NCBI RefSeq assembly: GCF_000805335.1
Contig: NZ_KN708638.1
Location: 3,207,274 to 3,242,494 of the forward strand
DNA: 35,221 bases
Reading direction: 5' to 3'
Source of the DNA: Streptomyces sp. CT34
GTDB taxonomy: Bacteria > Actinomycetota > Actinomycetes > Streptomycetales > Streptomycetaceae
Part shown: positions 25,842-33,695 of the stretch, piece after piece
How the letters are laid out: the number at the start of each line of letters is the position of its first letter
Position numbering within the stretch: position 1 is the first letter of the stretch
The notes under the pieces: model-generated
Told to the model about the DNA's origin: nothing
Database searches by the model: none
Seen by the model: the letters and a program-made list of their open reading frames with translations, nothing else
Translations under genes and position numbers: made by a program

Positions 25842-26600
25842 ATGAACGCCACCGATCGCACCCCCGCCGACCTGCTGGGTTCCGCGCTGGCCGCGGACCC
25901 GGCCCGCCCGCTGCTGACCTTCTACGACGACGCCACCGGCGAGCGCGTGGAACTGTCCGTCGCGACCTTCGCCAATTGGGTGGCGAAGACCGCCAACTAC
26001 CTCCAGGGAGACCTGGCCGCCGAACCCGGCGACCGGCTCGCGCTGCTGCTGCCCGCCCACTGGCAGACCGCCGTGTGGCTGCTGGCCTGCTCGTCGGTGG
26101 GCGTGGTGGCGGAGGTGGGCGGCGATCCGGCCGCGGCCGACCTCGTCGTCAGCGGCCCGGACACGCTGGACGCGGCGCGCGCCTGTTCCGGGGAGCGGGT
26201 GGCGCTGGCGCTGCGTCCGCTGGGCGGCCGGTTCCCGCAGCCGCCGGCGGGCTTCGCGGACTACGCCGTCGAAGTGCCGGGGCAGGGCGACCGGTTCGCG
26301 CCGTTCGCTCCGGTGGACCCGGGTGCGCCGGCGCTGGTGGTCGGCGGCGAGGAGCTGACCGGTGCGGGCATCGGGGCACGGGCGCTGGCCGATGCGCGGG
26401 ACGCCGGGATGCCGGCCGCGCCCCGGGTGCTGTCGGGGCTGCCGTACGACAGCTGGCGGGGCCTGTCGTACGGGCTGTACGCGCCGCTGGCGGCGGGGGG
26501 TTCCGTGGTGCTGTGCCGCCATCTGGAGCAGCTGGGCGCGGAGGGCGCCGCCACCCGCGAGTCGGCCGAGAAGGTCAGCTTCACGGCGCCGCTCTCCTGA
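25842..26600 (+). CDS. TIGR03089 family protein (AMP-binding enzyme N-terminal-like)
   Basis: This 252-residue actinobacterial protein of the TIGR03089 family resembles only the N-terminal part of acyl-CoA synthetase-type AMP-binding enzymes. Examples are PLLTFYDDATGERVELSVAT and GDRLALLLPAHWQTAVWLLA. It lacks the ATP-binding STG-type loop and the C-terminal lid domain, so it probably has no ligase activity. The start ATG 25842 looks leaderless. The mycobacterial homologue also lies next to the LCP gene cpsA, as here, which suggests a link to envelope polymers that is not understood. A strong hairpin follows. Confidence 0.85.
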   Translation: MNATDRTPADLLGSALAADPARPLLTFYDDATGERVELSVATFANWVAKTANYLQGDLAAEPGDRLALLLPAHWQTAVWLLACSSVGVVAEVGGDPAAADLVVSGPDTLDAARACSGERVALALRPLGGRFPQPPAGFADYAVEVPGQGDRFAPFAPVDPGAPALVVGGEELTGAGIGARALADARDAGMPAAPRVLSGLPYDSWRGLSYGLYAPLAAGGSVVLCRHLEQLGAEGAATRESAEKVSFTAPLS

Positions 26601-26610
26601 GGCGCGCTCC

Positions 26611-26644
26611 CCCGTCCGGCGGACCCGGAATCCCGCCGGACGGG
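26611..26644 (+). terminator. hairpin after the TIGR03089 gene
   Basis: Perfect 12-bp arms CCCGTCCGGCGG (26611-26622) and CCGCCGGACGGG (26633-26644) with a 10-base loop, ten bases after the stop codon. Confidence 0.85.
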
Positions 26645-26785
26645 CCGGTCCGCCCGCCGGGGTCCATGCTCGGTGTACGTACGCCCCGTGCGTACGACCA
26701 CCCTGTACGGGGTCCGGCGGCCTCCCTCCGGCGGCGGCCCCCGTGCGCGGCGGCGCCGCCGACTCCGTGAGGGATGGACGCACAC

Positions 26786-28081
26786 GTGACCGAGAGCCCA
26801 GGGCCCCCTTCCGACCGCCGGCGCCCGTCCGGCGGCGGTGCGCCGAGGGCCGCGGGCCCCGGCCGGCCGCCGCGCTTCGCGGGCTGGCCCGAGCGCCGGA
26901 CCGGGCTGCTGGCGACGGACCGTCCGGGCCCGCCGCGCACTCCGCCGCCGCCCCACCGCCGCTGGCTGCGGGCGGCGGCGTTCGCGCTGACCGTCGCGGT
27001 ACTGGCGTCGGCGGGTCTGGGCTGGGCCGTCTACACGCGGCTGGACGGCAATATCCGGTCCGACAGCGCCACCGAGCGCGAGCTGGAGAAGTACGAGTCG
27101 GAGCGGCCTCCGGCGGGCCCGAAGGGCGCGCAGAACATCCTGCTGATCGGCTCCGACAACCGCGGCGGCGGCAACGGGGAGTACGGGGTGGACAGCGGCA
27201 CCCAGCGCTCGGACACCACGATCCTGCTGCATCTGGCGGCGAACCGGAAGAGCGCGACGGCGGTCAGCATCCCGCGCGATCTGATGGTGCGGGTGCCGCA
27301 CTGCCGGCGCTCCGACGGGACCGAGACGCCGCCGCAGACGGTGCAGTTCAACTGGGCGTTCGCGTTCGCCGGGGCGGGCTGCACGATCCGTACGGTGGAG
27401 GCGATGACCCGCATCCGCGTCGACCACTACGTCATCGTGGACTTCACCGGCTTCAAGACCATGGTGGACGCGGTGCACGGGGTCGAGGTGTGCCTGCCGC
27501 ACCCCATCAAGGACGACGAGGCGCGCGTTGCGCTGCCGGCGGGCCGCCAGATGCTGTACGGGGAGGCCGCGCTCGGTTTCGTGCGGGCCCGTAAGAGCCT
27601 GGGCGACGGCAGCGACACCCAGCGGATGGAGCGCCAACAGCACTTCCTGGGCGCGCTGGTGAAGAAAGTGCAGAGTAATGGCGTACTGCTCAATCCGATG
27701 CGGCTGTATCCGGTGATGGATGCCGCGACGAGTTCGCTGACGACGGACTCGGGACTGGCCTCGCTCCGGGGTCTGTACGAATTGGTCCGCAGTATGCGCA
27801 GCATTCCCACCGCCCATGTGCAGTTTCTGACCGTGCCGCAGACCGCGTACCGCTACGACACCAATCGCGATGAGCTCGTGGAGCCGGACGCGGGCCGGCT
27901 CTTCGGGCAGTTGCGCGCCGACCGTCCGGTGGCGGTGGCGCCGCCGCGGACCGCGGAGGCGTCGGACGGCAAGGCCGGCGGCGGGCCGGGAAAGCCGGCG
28001 CCCGCCGGGAGGTCGGCGCCCGCCGAGGGCTCCGTGCCGACCTTTCCGGGGAGCACGGCGGAACACGGTATCTGCCAATAG
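26786..28081 (+). CDS. LytR-CpsA-Psr family glycopolymer transferase (first of three)
   Basis: LCP enzymes move lipid-linked wall polymers onto peptidoglycan at the outer face of the membrane. I favour GTG 26786 (VTESPGPPSD), 13 bases after GAGGG; ATG 26774 in the same frame lies too close to that site but cannot be excluded. The product is 431 residues: a Pro/Arg-rich cytoplasmic N-terminus, one TM at about 60-80 (LRAAAFALTVAVLASAGLGW), and the LCP domain at about 112-290. Motifs include NILLIGSDNRGGG, RSDTTILLHLAANRKSATAV, SIPRDLMVRVP and the polyprenyl-phosphate-site arginine region LGFVRARKSLGDGSD. There is no LytR_C domain; a low-complexity tail ends HGICQ. It is the likely cpsA counterpart beside the TIGR03089 gene. 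Confidence 0.93.
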   Translation: MTESPGPPSDRRRPSGGGAPRAAGPGRPPRFAGWPERRTGLLATDRPGPPRTPPPPHRRWLRAAAFALTVAVLASAGLGWAVYTRLDGNIRSDSATERELEKYESERPPAGPKGAQNILLIGSDNRGGGNGEYGVDSGTQRSDTTILLHLAANRKSATAVSIPRDLMVRVPHCRRSDGTETPPQTVQFNWAFAFAGAGCTIRTVEAMTRIRVDHYVIVDFTGFKTMVDAVHGVEVCLPHPIKDDEARVALPAGRQMLYGEAALGFVRARKSLGDGSDTQRMERQQHFLGALVKKVQSNGVLLNPMRLYPVMDAATSSLTTDSGLASLRGLYELVRSMRSIPTAHVQFLTVPQTAYRYDTNRDELVEPDAGRLFGQLRADRPVAVAPPRTAEASDGKAGGGPGKPAPAGRSAPAEGSVPTFPGSTAEHGICQ

Positions 28082-28316
28082 AAAACGCCGGATCGCGGAC
28101 CGGGCGGGGCGAAGATATCGGGCGGATTGCCCAGTTGTAGGGAAGCGGAATTTGTCACGGGCGTCGTTTGGAGCTGAACTGGGCGGATAGTGTGAGCGAT
28201 CCGGTCCGCCCGGCGGCGGGCCGATGACCAAGTACCGAACCACGTAAACGCACATCGACCGACCGAGCGCCTTGAGGAATGGCGCCGCGTGGTACCGACG
28301 GAGGATTCAGGGCACC

Positions 28317-30161
28317 GTGGACGCGCAAGGCCGTGGGCAGGCGGACGACCACAACGTCGACCCCGCCGATCAGTGGGTGTTCGATCCGAGCACCGGCAAT
28401 TACGAGCTGCGGCTTGACCCGGCAGGTCAGGCCCCCGCTCGGCCCTCCGACCGCGAGGCGCCCGGCAGACGTGCCCCGGGGAATCCCGCCGGCGGCGACA
28501 CCGACACCCGCCCGCTGCCGACCCAGCGCGCGGGGCGGAGGCCGGATGCCGCGGCCGATGGCGCCGGTACCGGTCCCGGTGCCGACGGTGCCACCGCGGA
28601 CGGCGAGGGCGCGGACGGCGCCGGCCCGGACGCGGCTGCCGCCGGCGGCCGGGCGGCGCGCCGGGCCGGTGGCCGGGCGGCGACGGCGGCGGGCCCGGCC
28701 GGCCGCCGTAAACGCAAACCGGAGAAGTCCGGGAAGAAGCGGGCGCTGCACTGGACGGCCGGTGTGGTGGGCTTCGTCCTGGTCGCCGGCTGCGGTGTCG
28801 CGTACTTCGTCTACCAGCAGCTGGACGGCAACATCTCCAAGGTCGACGTCGGCGAGGAGAACTCCGCGGTCACCGACGGCCCGGTCAATCTCCTCATCAT
28901 CGGCACCGACGCCCGGGACGGGAAGAAGGGCAACGAGGGGTACGGCGACGACGGCAGCGTCGGGCACGCGGACACCACGATCCTGCTGCATGTGTCCAAG
29001 GACCGGTCCAACGCGACGGCGCTGAGCATCCCGCGCGACCTGGTGGCCGACATCCCTGACTGCCCGACGAAGCAGAAGGACGGTTCGACGAAGACCGTCC
29101 CCGGCGAGCACGGGGTGCGCTTCAACACCAGCCTCGGGCAGGAGGGCCGGGACCCGGGCTGCACCTGGCGCACCGTCGAGAAACTGACCGGGGTGAAGGT
29201 CAATCACTTCATGATGGCCGACTTCAACGCCGTCAAGGAGCTGTCCGACGCGGTGGACGGCGTCGAGGTGTGCGCCGGCAAGGACATCGACGACCCGAAG
29301 TCGCATCTGAAGCTGACGGCGGGCCGGCATGTCGTCAAGGGCGAGCAGGCGCTGGCGTTCGTACGCACCCGGCACTCCGTGGGCACCGGCAGCGATCTGA
29401 GCCGCATCCAGCTCCAGCAGCAGTTCATCGGGTCGCTGTTCCGCAAGCTGAAGTCCAGCGCGTTCAGCAGCCCCGGCAAGCTGCTGGACATCGCGCAGGC
29501 GGCGACCAAGGCACTGACCGTGGACACCGGCATCGGCAGCGCGAGCAAGCTGCTGGACTTCGGCAACGACCTGAAGAAGGTCGACCTGAACAAGATCACC
29601 TTCGCCACCGTGCCGGTACTCGACAACCCCCGCGACAAGGCCAGCGTCGTCCTCGACAAGGCCAAGGCCGAGCCGCTGTTCCAGATGGTGCAGCAGGACC
29701 ACACGCTGTCCAAGGACGCCGCCAAGGCCAAGGGCGGTGCCAAGGCCGAGGGCGGCGCCAAGCCCGCGCCGGTCAAGAAGGCCCCGCCGGAGCGCGTCCG
29801 GGTCGATGTCACCAACGGCGGCGGGCCGTTCGGCTCGGCGCAGGAGACCGTGGACTGGCTCCAGAACACCAAGGCCGCCAAGCTCTCCACCAACGCCGGC
29901 AACGCCTCGGAGAAGCTGGCCACCACCCGTCTCGAATACGCCCCCGACCAGGCCGACCAGGCCGCCACGCTGGCCGACTGGATGGGCCTGCCGAAGAGCG
30001 CCCTGAAGCAGAGCACGCAGAACGCCGGCCCGCGGGTGCCGATGAAGCTGATCCTCGGCAAGGACTTCACCGCACCGGGCACCCCGATCGAGGCACCGAC
30101 CGAGACCCCGGAGGGCGTCCAGCACGTCAACGCGGACGACAAAAACATCTGCGCGAAGTGA
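28317..30161 (+). CDS. LytR-CpsA-Psr family protein with LytR_C domain (second)
   Basis: A second LCP ligase of 614 residues from GTG 28317, preceded by GGAGGA. A long charged, Ala/Gly-rich cytoplasmic segment (1-140) includes DPADQWVFDPSTGNYELRL, then basic RRKRKPEKSGKKR before the TM at about 146-168. The LCP domain at about 188-370 has NLLIIGTDARDG, HADTTILLHVSKDRSNATAL, SIPRDLVADIPDC and FVRTRHSVGTGSDLSRIQ. After a Lys/Ala linker (AKAKGGAKAEGGAKP), a LytR_C-type domain occupies about 493-580 (RVRVDVTNGGGPFGSAQETV). The C-terminus ends DDKNICAK. It is separated from the first LCP gene by 235 bases, so it may have its own promoter. Confidence 0.93.
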   Translation: MDAQGRGQADDHNVDPADQWVFDPSTGNYELRLDPAGQAPARPSDREAPGRRAPGNPAGGDTDTRPLPTQRAGRRPDAAADGAGTGPGADGATADGEGADGAGPDAAAAGGRAARRAGGRAATAAGPAGRRKRKPEKSGKKRALHWTAGVVGFVLVAGCGVAYFVYQQLDGNISKVDVGEENSAVTDGPVNLLIIGTDARDGKKGNEGYGDDGSVGHADTTILLHVSKDRSNATALSIPRDLVADIPDCPTKQKDGSTKTVPGEHGVRFNTSLGQEGRDPGCTWRTVEKLTGVKVNHFMMADFNAVKELSDAVDGVEVCAGKDIDDPKSHLKLTAGRHVVKGEQALAFVRTRHSVGTGSDLSRIQLQQQFIGSLFRKLKSSAFSSPGKLLDIAQAATKALTVDTGIGSASKLLDFGNDLKKVDLNKITFATVPVLDNPRDKASVVLDKAKAEPLFQMVQQDHTLSKDAAKAKGGAKAEGGAKPAPVKKAPPERVRVDVTNGGGPFGSAQETVDWLQNTKAAKLSTNAGNASEKLATTRLEYAPDQADQAATLADWMGLPKSALKQSTQNAGPRVPMKLILGKDFTAPGTPIEAPTETPEGVQHVNADDKNICAK

Positions 30162-30411
30162 TCCGGCGGGGCGGCCCGTTGACCGCCCGGGGGGGGCACC
30201 GCGCATATGTTGACACGGACAGTGACACGAACGACGCTGAGCGCGCCGCATGCGGCCGGGCGGGGCGGTGCCGTGCGGCAGGCGGGCGGTGCGGGACGGG
30301 CAAGGACGACGCGAAGCAAGCGGCACTGCCGAACGGGCCTGGCCTTCAACTCCCCTGGGGGAGCTGGACGTTACGCCCATAGGCGGGGCCGTCTTCCATT
30401 ACGTCCGTCTT

Positions 30412-30600
30412 TTGGGGCGCCTCCGCCTTGGTAACTCCGGCTTGACACCTCCGCCTTTGGTACCTTCGCCTTGGCCGCCTCCCCGTTGGGCCCTTCCACT
30501 TTTGGCGCTTCCGCCTTCGGCGCCTCCACGTTGGGCGCCTCCGCGTCTTCCGCGTTGGGTGCCTCCGCCTACTTGGCGGCGCGTCCTCGGCGGCGCGTCC
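30412..30600. repeat. degenerate 15-18-bp repeat tract
   Basis: Units of the form GCCTCCGCCTTTGG / GCCTCCACGTTGGG recur about ten times. On the minus strand 30568-30443 they give 42 uninterrupted codons reading AEAPNAEDAEAPNVEAPKAE and onward in EAP(K/N) repeats, but the frame opens straight after a TAG and has no start, so it may be a decayed gene or pure repeat expansion. Confidence 0.7.
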
Positions 30601-30612
30601 TCCTATTTTTTT

Positions 30613-30652
30613 CCTCACCGCCCACCCCCCTTCGGGGGGTGGGCGGGTGAGG
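30613..30652. terminator. strong hairpin in the convergent gap
   Basis: Arms 30613-30630 and 30634-30652 pair over 18 bp with one bulge (CCGCCCACCCCCC-TTC-GGGGGGTGGGCGG core). A T7 run precedes it on the plus strand, so neither direction has a canonical U-tract after the stem. It probably terminates both convergent transcripts. Confidence 0.8.
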
Positions 30653-30659
30653 ACGGAGG

Positions 30660-30708
30660 GCAGGTACGGAACGAGCGCGGGTACGGGCGAGCGCAGGTAC
30701 AGAACAAG
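30660..30708. repeat. 16-bp tandem repeat, three units
   Basis: GCAGGTACGGAACGAG, CGCGGGTACGGGCGAG and CGCAGGTACAGAACAAG follow each other directly at 30660, 30676 and 30692. Confidence 0.75.
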
Positions 30709-30756
30709 CCAGGAACGAAAAGGGGCCGGGGGCGCACCCCCGAAGAAGCGCCAGAA

Positions 30757-30819
30757 CAGGGCACGTTACCCCTGAAACAGGGACAGTTACCCCTGGAACA
30801 CGGGCAGTTGCCTGGCCCT
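30757..30819. repeat. 21-bp tandem repeat running into the GT2 stop codon
   Basis: Units start at 30757 (CAGGGCACGTTACCCCTGAA), 30778 (CAGGGACAGTTACCCCTGGA) and 30799 (degenerate). Each good unit is itself an imperfect CAGGG...CCCTG palindrome. In one minus-strand frame they would spell GNCPCSR, GNCPCFR and GNVPCSG, but that frame is not that of the glycosyltransferase. Confidence 0.8.
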
Positions 30820-31834
30820 ACGGCGTCACCACCGCCGGGCGGCGGCTGGCGATGACCTTCTTCGCGAGGGAGCGGGGGCTGGTCAGGAAGCCCACGCCCC
30901 AGGACATGTGCATGGTGGCCAGGGCGACCGGGATCTGGGCGCGGGCCTTCAGGGACAGGCCCTTGCCGGCCGGCAGCGAGCCCGCGGTGATGGCGGCCAG
31001 GTAGCCGGCGGGGATGACGAAGCCCCAGGGCGTGACCGCCGCGCCGACGACCACACCGGCCGCGATGGCGCACACCGCGGTCGGCGGGGCGAGGTAGCGC
31101 AGGTTGATCGAACCGGAGTGGTAGCGGGCGACGACGTGCCGCCACTTCCCGTAGTCCTTGTACTGCTTGGCCAGCGCCTTGATACTCGGCCGCGGCCGGT
31201 ACTGGACCCTCAGCTCCGGCGAGAACCAGATCTGCCCGCCGGCCTCCCGGATCCGGAAGTTCAGCTCCCAGTCCTGGGCGCGGATGAACTCCTCGTTGTA
31301 GCCGCCCTGTTGCTCCAGCGCCTCACGCCGGAAGACCCCCAGGTACACCGTCTCGGCCGGGCCGGCCTGCCCGCCGGTGTGGAACACGGCGTTGCCCACG
31401 CCGATCTTGGAGGTCATCGCGGCGGCGACCGCGTCCTCCCAGGCGTTCTCGCCCTCGGCGTGCATGATGCCGCCCACGTTGGCCGCGCCGGTCTCCTCCA
31501 GGAGGCGTACGGCGGTGGCGATGTAGTTCGGGGAGAGCATGCCGTGGCCGTCGACGCGGACGACGATCGGGTGCCGGGACGCCTTGATCGCGGCGTTCAG
31601 CGCGGCGGGGGTGCGGCCCGTCGGGTTCGGGACGGTGTGCACCCGGGAGTCCTCGCGGACGAGTTCCGCGGCGATCTCGTCCGTACGGTCCGTGGACGGG
31701 CCGAGGGCGATCACCACCTCCATGTCGCCGGCGTACTCCTGCTCCAGGATGTGCCGGACCGAATTGCGCAGGTGACGTTCCTCGTTGAGCACCGGCATGA
31801 TCACGGAGACGGCCGGGAGCTGCTGCTGGGGCAT
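30818..31834 (-). CDS. GT2 family glycosyltransferase, membrane-attached (ExoA-like)
   Basis: This 338-residue GT-A glycosyltransferase starts at ATG 31834, after GAGGA. It opens PAVSVIMPVLNEERHLRNSV; the DxD-like VVRVDGHGMLSPNYI follows, and RAQDWELNFRIREAGG is the acceptor/base region with WFSPELRVQYRPR. The C-terminal part carries hydrophobic segments (YLAPPTAVCAIAAGVVVGAA, then VIPAGYLAAITAGSLPAG), so the enzyme sits on the inner membrane. It resembles the ExoA group used in exopolysaccharide assembly; the actual sugar is unknown. It is convergent with the second LCP gene and divergent from the third. Confidence 0.9.
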   Translation of the reverse strand: MPQQQLPAVSVIMPVLNEERHLRNSVRHILEQEYAGDMEVVIALGPSTDRTDEIAAELVREDSRVHTVPNPTGRTPAALNAAIKASRHPIVVRVDGHGMLSPNYIATAVRLLEETGAANVGGIMHAEGENAWEDAVAAAMTSKIGVGNAVFHTGGQAGPAETVYLGVFRREALEQQGGYNEEFIRAQDWELNFRIREAGGQIWFSPELRVQYRPRPSIKALAKQYKDYGKWRHVVARYHSGSINLRYLAPPTAVCAIAAGVVVGAAVTPWGFVIPAGYLAAITAGSLPAGKGLSLKARAQIPVALATMHMSWGVGFLTSPRSLAKKVIASRRPAVVTP

Positions 31835-32228
31835 GGTTCCTCGGGGGTACGGCCCGCGGCGAGCCGCCATGGGCGGCGGCAGCGCCAGCCGGGAGACTGC
31901 GGTATTCCGCCTCACGGTACCGCGAACGGGGGACAGTCACGGACGGCAACCGGGTGGCCGGACGACAGATGCCCGGTGTGTGGGGCTTTGCGGTAGATCG
32001 TATTGGCTTACGGTTACCCGGACCGCTTCGTCCCCATCGAGATCCACCTCGCCCTCTTCGAGGTCCGCTTCGTCCTCATCGAGATCCGTTTCCTACCGTC
32101 GAGACACACCTGGTTCTCCCCACCGAGACACACCTGGTGCTCTCCCGATCCGCACCGCACCGCGCCCCGGCCGCGACGTACGCACCGGCCTCCCGCGGCC
32201 CGAACCCGTCCACCCGCGGAGGTGCCCC
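31835..32228. other. divergent GT2 / LCP control region
   Basis: This 394-base gap contains the 21-bp and 24-bp repeat arrays and the GGAGG ribosome-binding site of the third LCP gene. A 92-codon frame (GTG 31954 to 32232) ends in a GTGA overlap with that gene, but it is repetitive and has no ribosome-binding site, so I do not call it a gene. Confidence 0.4.
32037..32148. repeat. 21-bp and 24-bp tandem repeats upstream of the third LCP gene
   Basis: TCGAG recurs at 32037, 32058, 32079 and 32099 within units like TCGAGATCCGCTTCGTCCTC (period 21, 21, 20). The last passes into GAGACACACCTGGT at 32101 and 32125 (period 24). Confidence 0.75.
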
Positions 32229-33695
32229 GTGACCGCGCCGTCCTCCTCGCCCCGCACCGCCCCCGGCCGGCGTCCGGGGCGGGAGCGCGGGTTCCTGCGC
32301 CGTCCGGTCCGGCACTGGGGGCTGCGGATCAGCGCCGTCGCGACCGCACTGCTGCTGTCCGCGAGCGGCGTCGGGCACGCGATGGTCACCGGTGTCGAGA
32401 TCGGCATCGGCCGGGTGGACGCCTTCAAGGGGATGCGCAACCGGCCCCGGGGCGGCGACGGGCTGAACTTCCTGGTCGTCGGTACGGACGGACGGGACCG
32501 GCTGACCGACGCGGAGAAGCGGAGGTTCCACCTGGGCGGCGACCCCTGCCACTGCACCGACACCCTGATGCTGGTGCACCTCTCCGCGGACCGGAGCCGC
32601 GCCGGCGTCGTCAGCCTGCCGCGCGACTCGTACGCCGAGGTGCCGGCCCGGCAGGACGCCGGCGGCCGGCTCCGCCCGCGGCACGCGATCAAGCTCAACG
32701 CGGCCTACGCGGAGGGCGGCCCCGGCCTCACCGTGCAGACCGTCGAGCGGATGACGGGGGTGCGCATCGACCACTATCTGGAGCTCGACTTCGCCACCTT
32801 CATGCGGACCGTGGACGCGGTCGGCGGGGTCGAGCTCTGCACCGTGCGACCGCTCAAGGACCGCTATTCGGGCCTGAACCTGCCTGCCGGCCGGTTGCTG
32901 CTCAACGGGGGCCAGGCGCTCCAGTACGTCCGCTCGCGGCACCTCGACCCCTCGGCGGACCTGGGCCGGATGCAGCGGCAGCAGCGCTTCCTGGCGGCGC
33001 TGCTGAACCGGATCACCTCCTCCGGGGTGCTGATGAACCCGGTCCGCTTCAAGGGCGTCGCGGACGCCGTGCTCCGGTCGGTACGGGCCGACGCGGGCTT
33101 CGGCGGCCGCGAGCTGACCGACCTCGGGCAGGCGCTGCGCGGCCTGCACACGCGCTCCACGGAGTACACCTCGGTGCCGCTGAAGGGCGAGGCCGAGACG
33201 CTGCCGGGACTCGGCTCGACGGTGCGCTGGGACCCGGTGGCGGCGCCGGAGCTGTTCCGGGCGATCCGCGAGGACCGGCCGTTCACACCGGCCGCGAACC
33301 CGGCGAAGGCGAACTCCGCGTCCGTGGAGGTGCCGCCGCACCGGATCCAGGTGCGGGTCGTCGACGGCAGCGGGCGGCGCGGCACGGCCGTCGCGGTGGC
33401 CCGTGCGCTGCGCGCCACCGGCTTCGCCGCGACCGGCACGCCGGGCCGCGTCGCGCACGGTCGTCCGGTGGCGCACACGGTCATCGCGTACGACCCGCAC
33501 TGGGACCGCTCGGCCCGTTCGCTGGCCGCCGCGCTGCCCGGCGCCAGGCTGCGCCCGGTGGCCGGGCGGGGGGCGGTGATGCGGGTGACGGTCGGCCGGG
33601 ACTACCGGGCGGTGCGGCCGGTGCGCCCCGAGGAGCCGGACCGGGCCCCGGGCAGGCCGGGGGCGGTCACCGGCGACCGGGCGGTGTGCCCATGA
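32229..33695 (+). CDS. LytR-CpsA-Psr family protein with LytR_C domain (third)
   Basis: A third LCP ligase of 488 residues from GTG 32229, preceded by GGAGG. A basic N-terminus is followed by a TM at about 32-50 (LRISAVATALLLSASGVGHA). The LCP domain at about 78-250 shows FLVVGTDGRDRL, CTDTLMLVHLSADRSRAGVV, SLPRDSYAEVP, FATFMRTVDAVGGVELC and YVRSRHLDPSADLGRMQRQQ. A LytR_C-type domain at about 370-460 (QVRVVDGSGRRGTAVAVARA) follows. The end overlaps the next gene by ATGA, indicating translational coupling with the small secreted protein. Confidence 0.93.
   Translation: MTAPSSSPRTAPGRRPGRERGFLRRPVRHWGLRISAVATALLLSASGVGHAMVTGVEIGIGRVDAFKGMRNRPRGGDGLNFLVVGTDGRDRLTDAEKRRFHLGGDPCHCTDTLMLVHLSADRSRAGVVSLPRDSYAEVPARQDAGGRLRPRHAIKLNAAYAEGGPGLTVQTVERMTGVRIDHYLELDFATFMRTVDAVGGVELCTVRPLKDRYSGLNLPAGRLLLNGGQALQYVRSRHLDPSADLGRMQRQQRFLAALLNRITSSGVLMNPVRFKGVADAVLRSVRADAGFGGRELTDLGQALRGLHTRSTEYTSVPLKGEAETLPGLGSTVRWDPVAAPELFRAIREDRPFTPAANPAKANSASVEVPPHRIQVRVVDGSGRRGTAVAVARALRATGFAATGTPGRVAHGRPVAHTVIAYDPHWDRSARSLAAALPGARLRPVAGRGAVMRVTVGRDYRAVRPVRPEEPDRAPGRPGAVTGDRAVCP

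Larger units (their letters stand above)
30162..30817. other. repeat-rich convergent gap
   Basis: This 656-base gap lies between the convergent second LCP gene and the GT2 gene. From left to right it has a short palindrome CTCCCCTGGGGGAG (30350-30363), a degenerate ~15-18-bp repeat tract, a strong hairpin, a 16-bp repeat array and a 21-bp repeat array, listed separately. I see no intact gene. Confidence 0.6.

Noticed and set aside
30346..30618. 90-codon minus-strand ORF of Arg-rich repeats
   Set aside because: It is an out-of-frame reading of the degenerate repeat tract, and its GTG start lies inside the terminator hairpin.
30615..31145. Cys-rich frame with GNCPCSR repeats
   Set aside because: It runs out of frame through the GT2 gene, and the repeats are explained by the 21-bp DNA array; no start or ribosome-binding site is evident.
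31954..32232. 92-codon ORF overlapping the third LCP gene by GTGA
   Set aside because: It consists of translated 21- and 24-bp repeats, has no ribosome-binding site and resembles no protein; the overlap alone is weak evidence.
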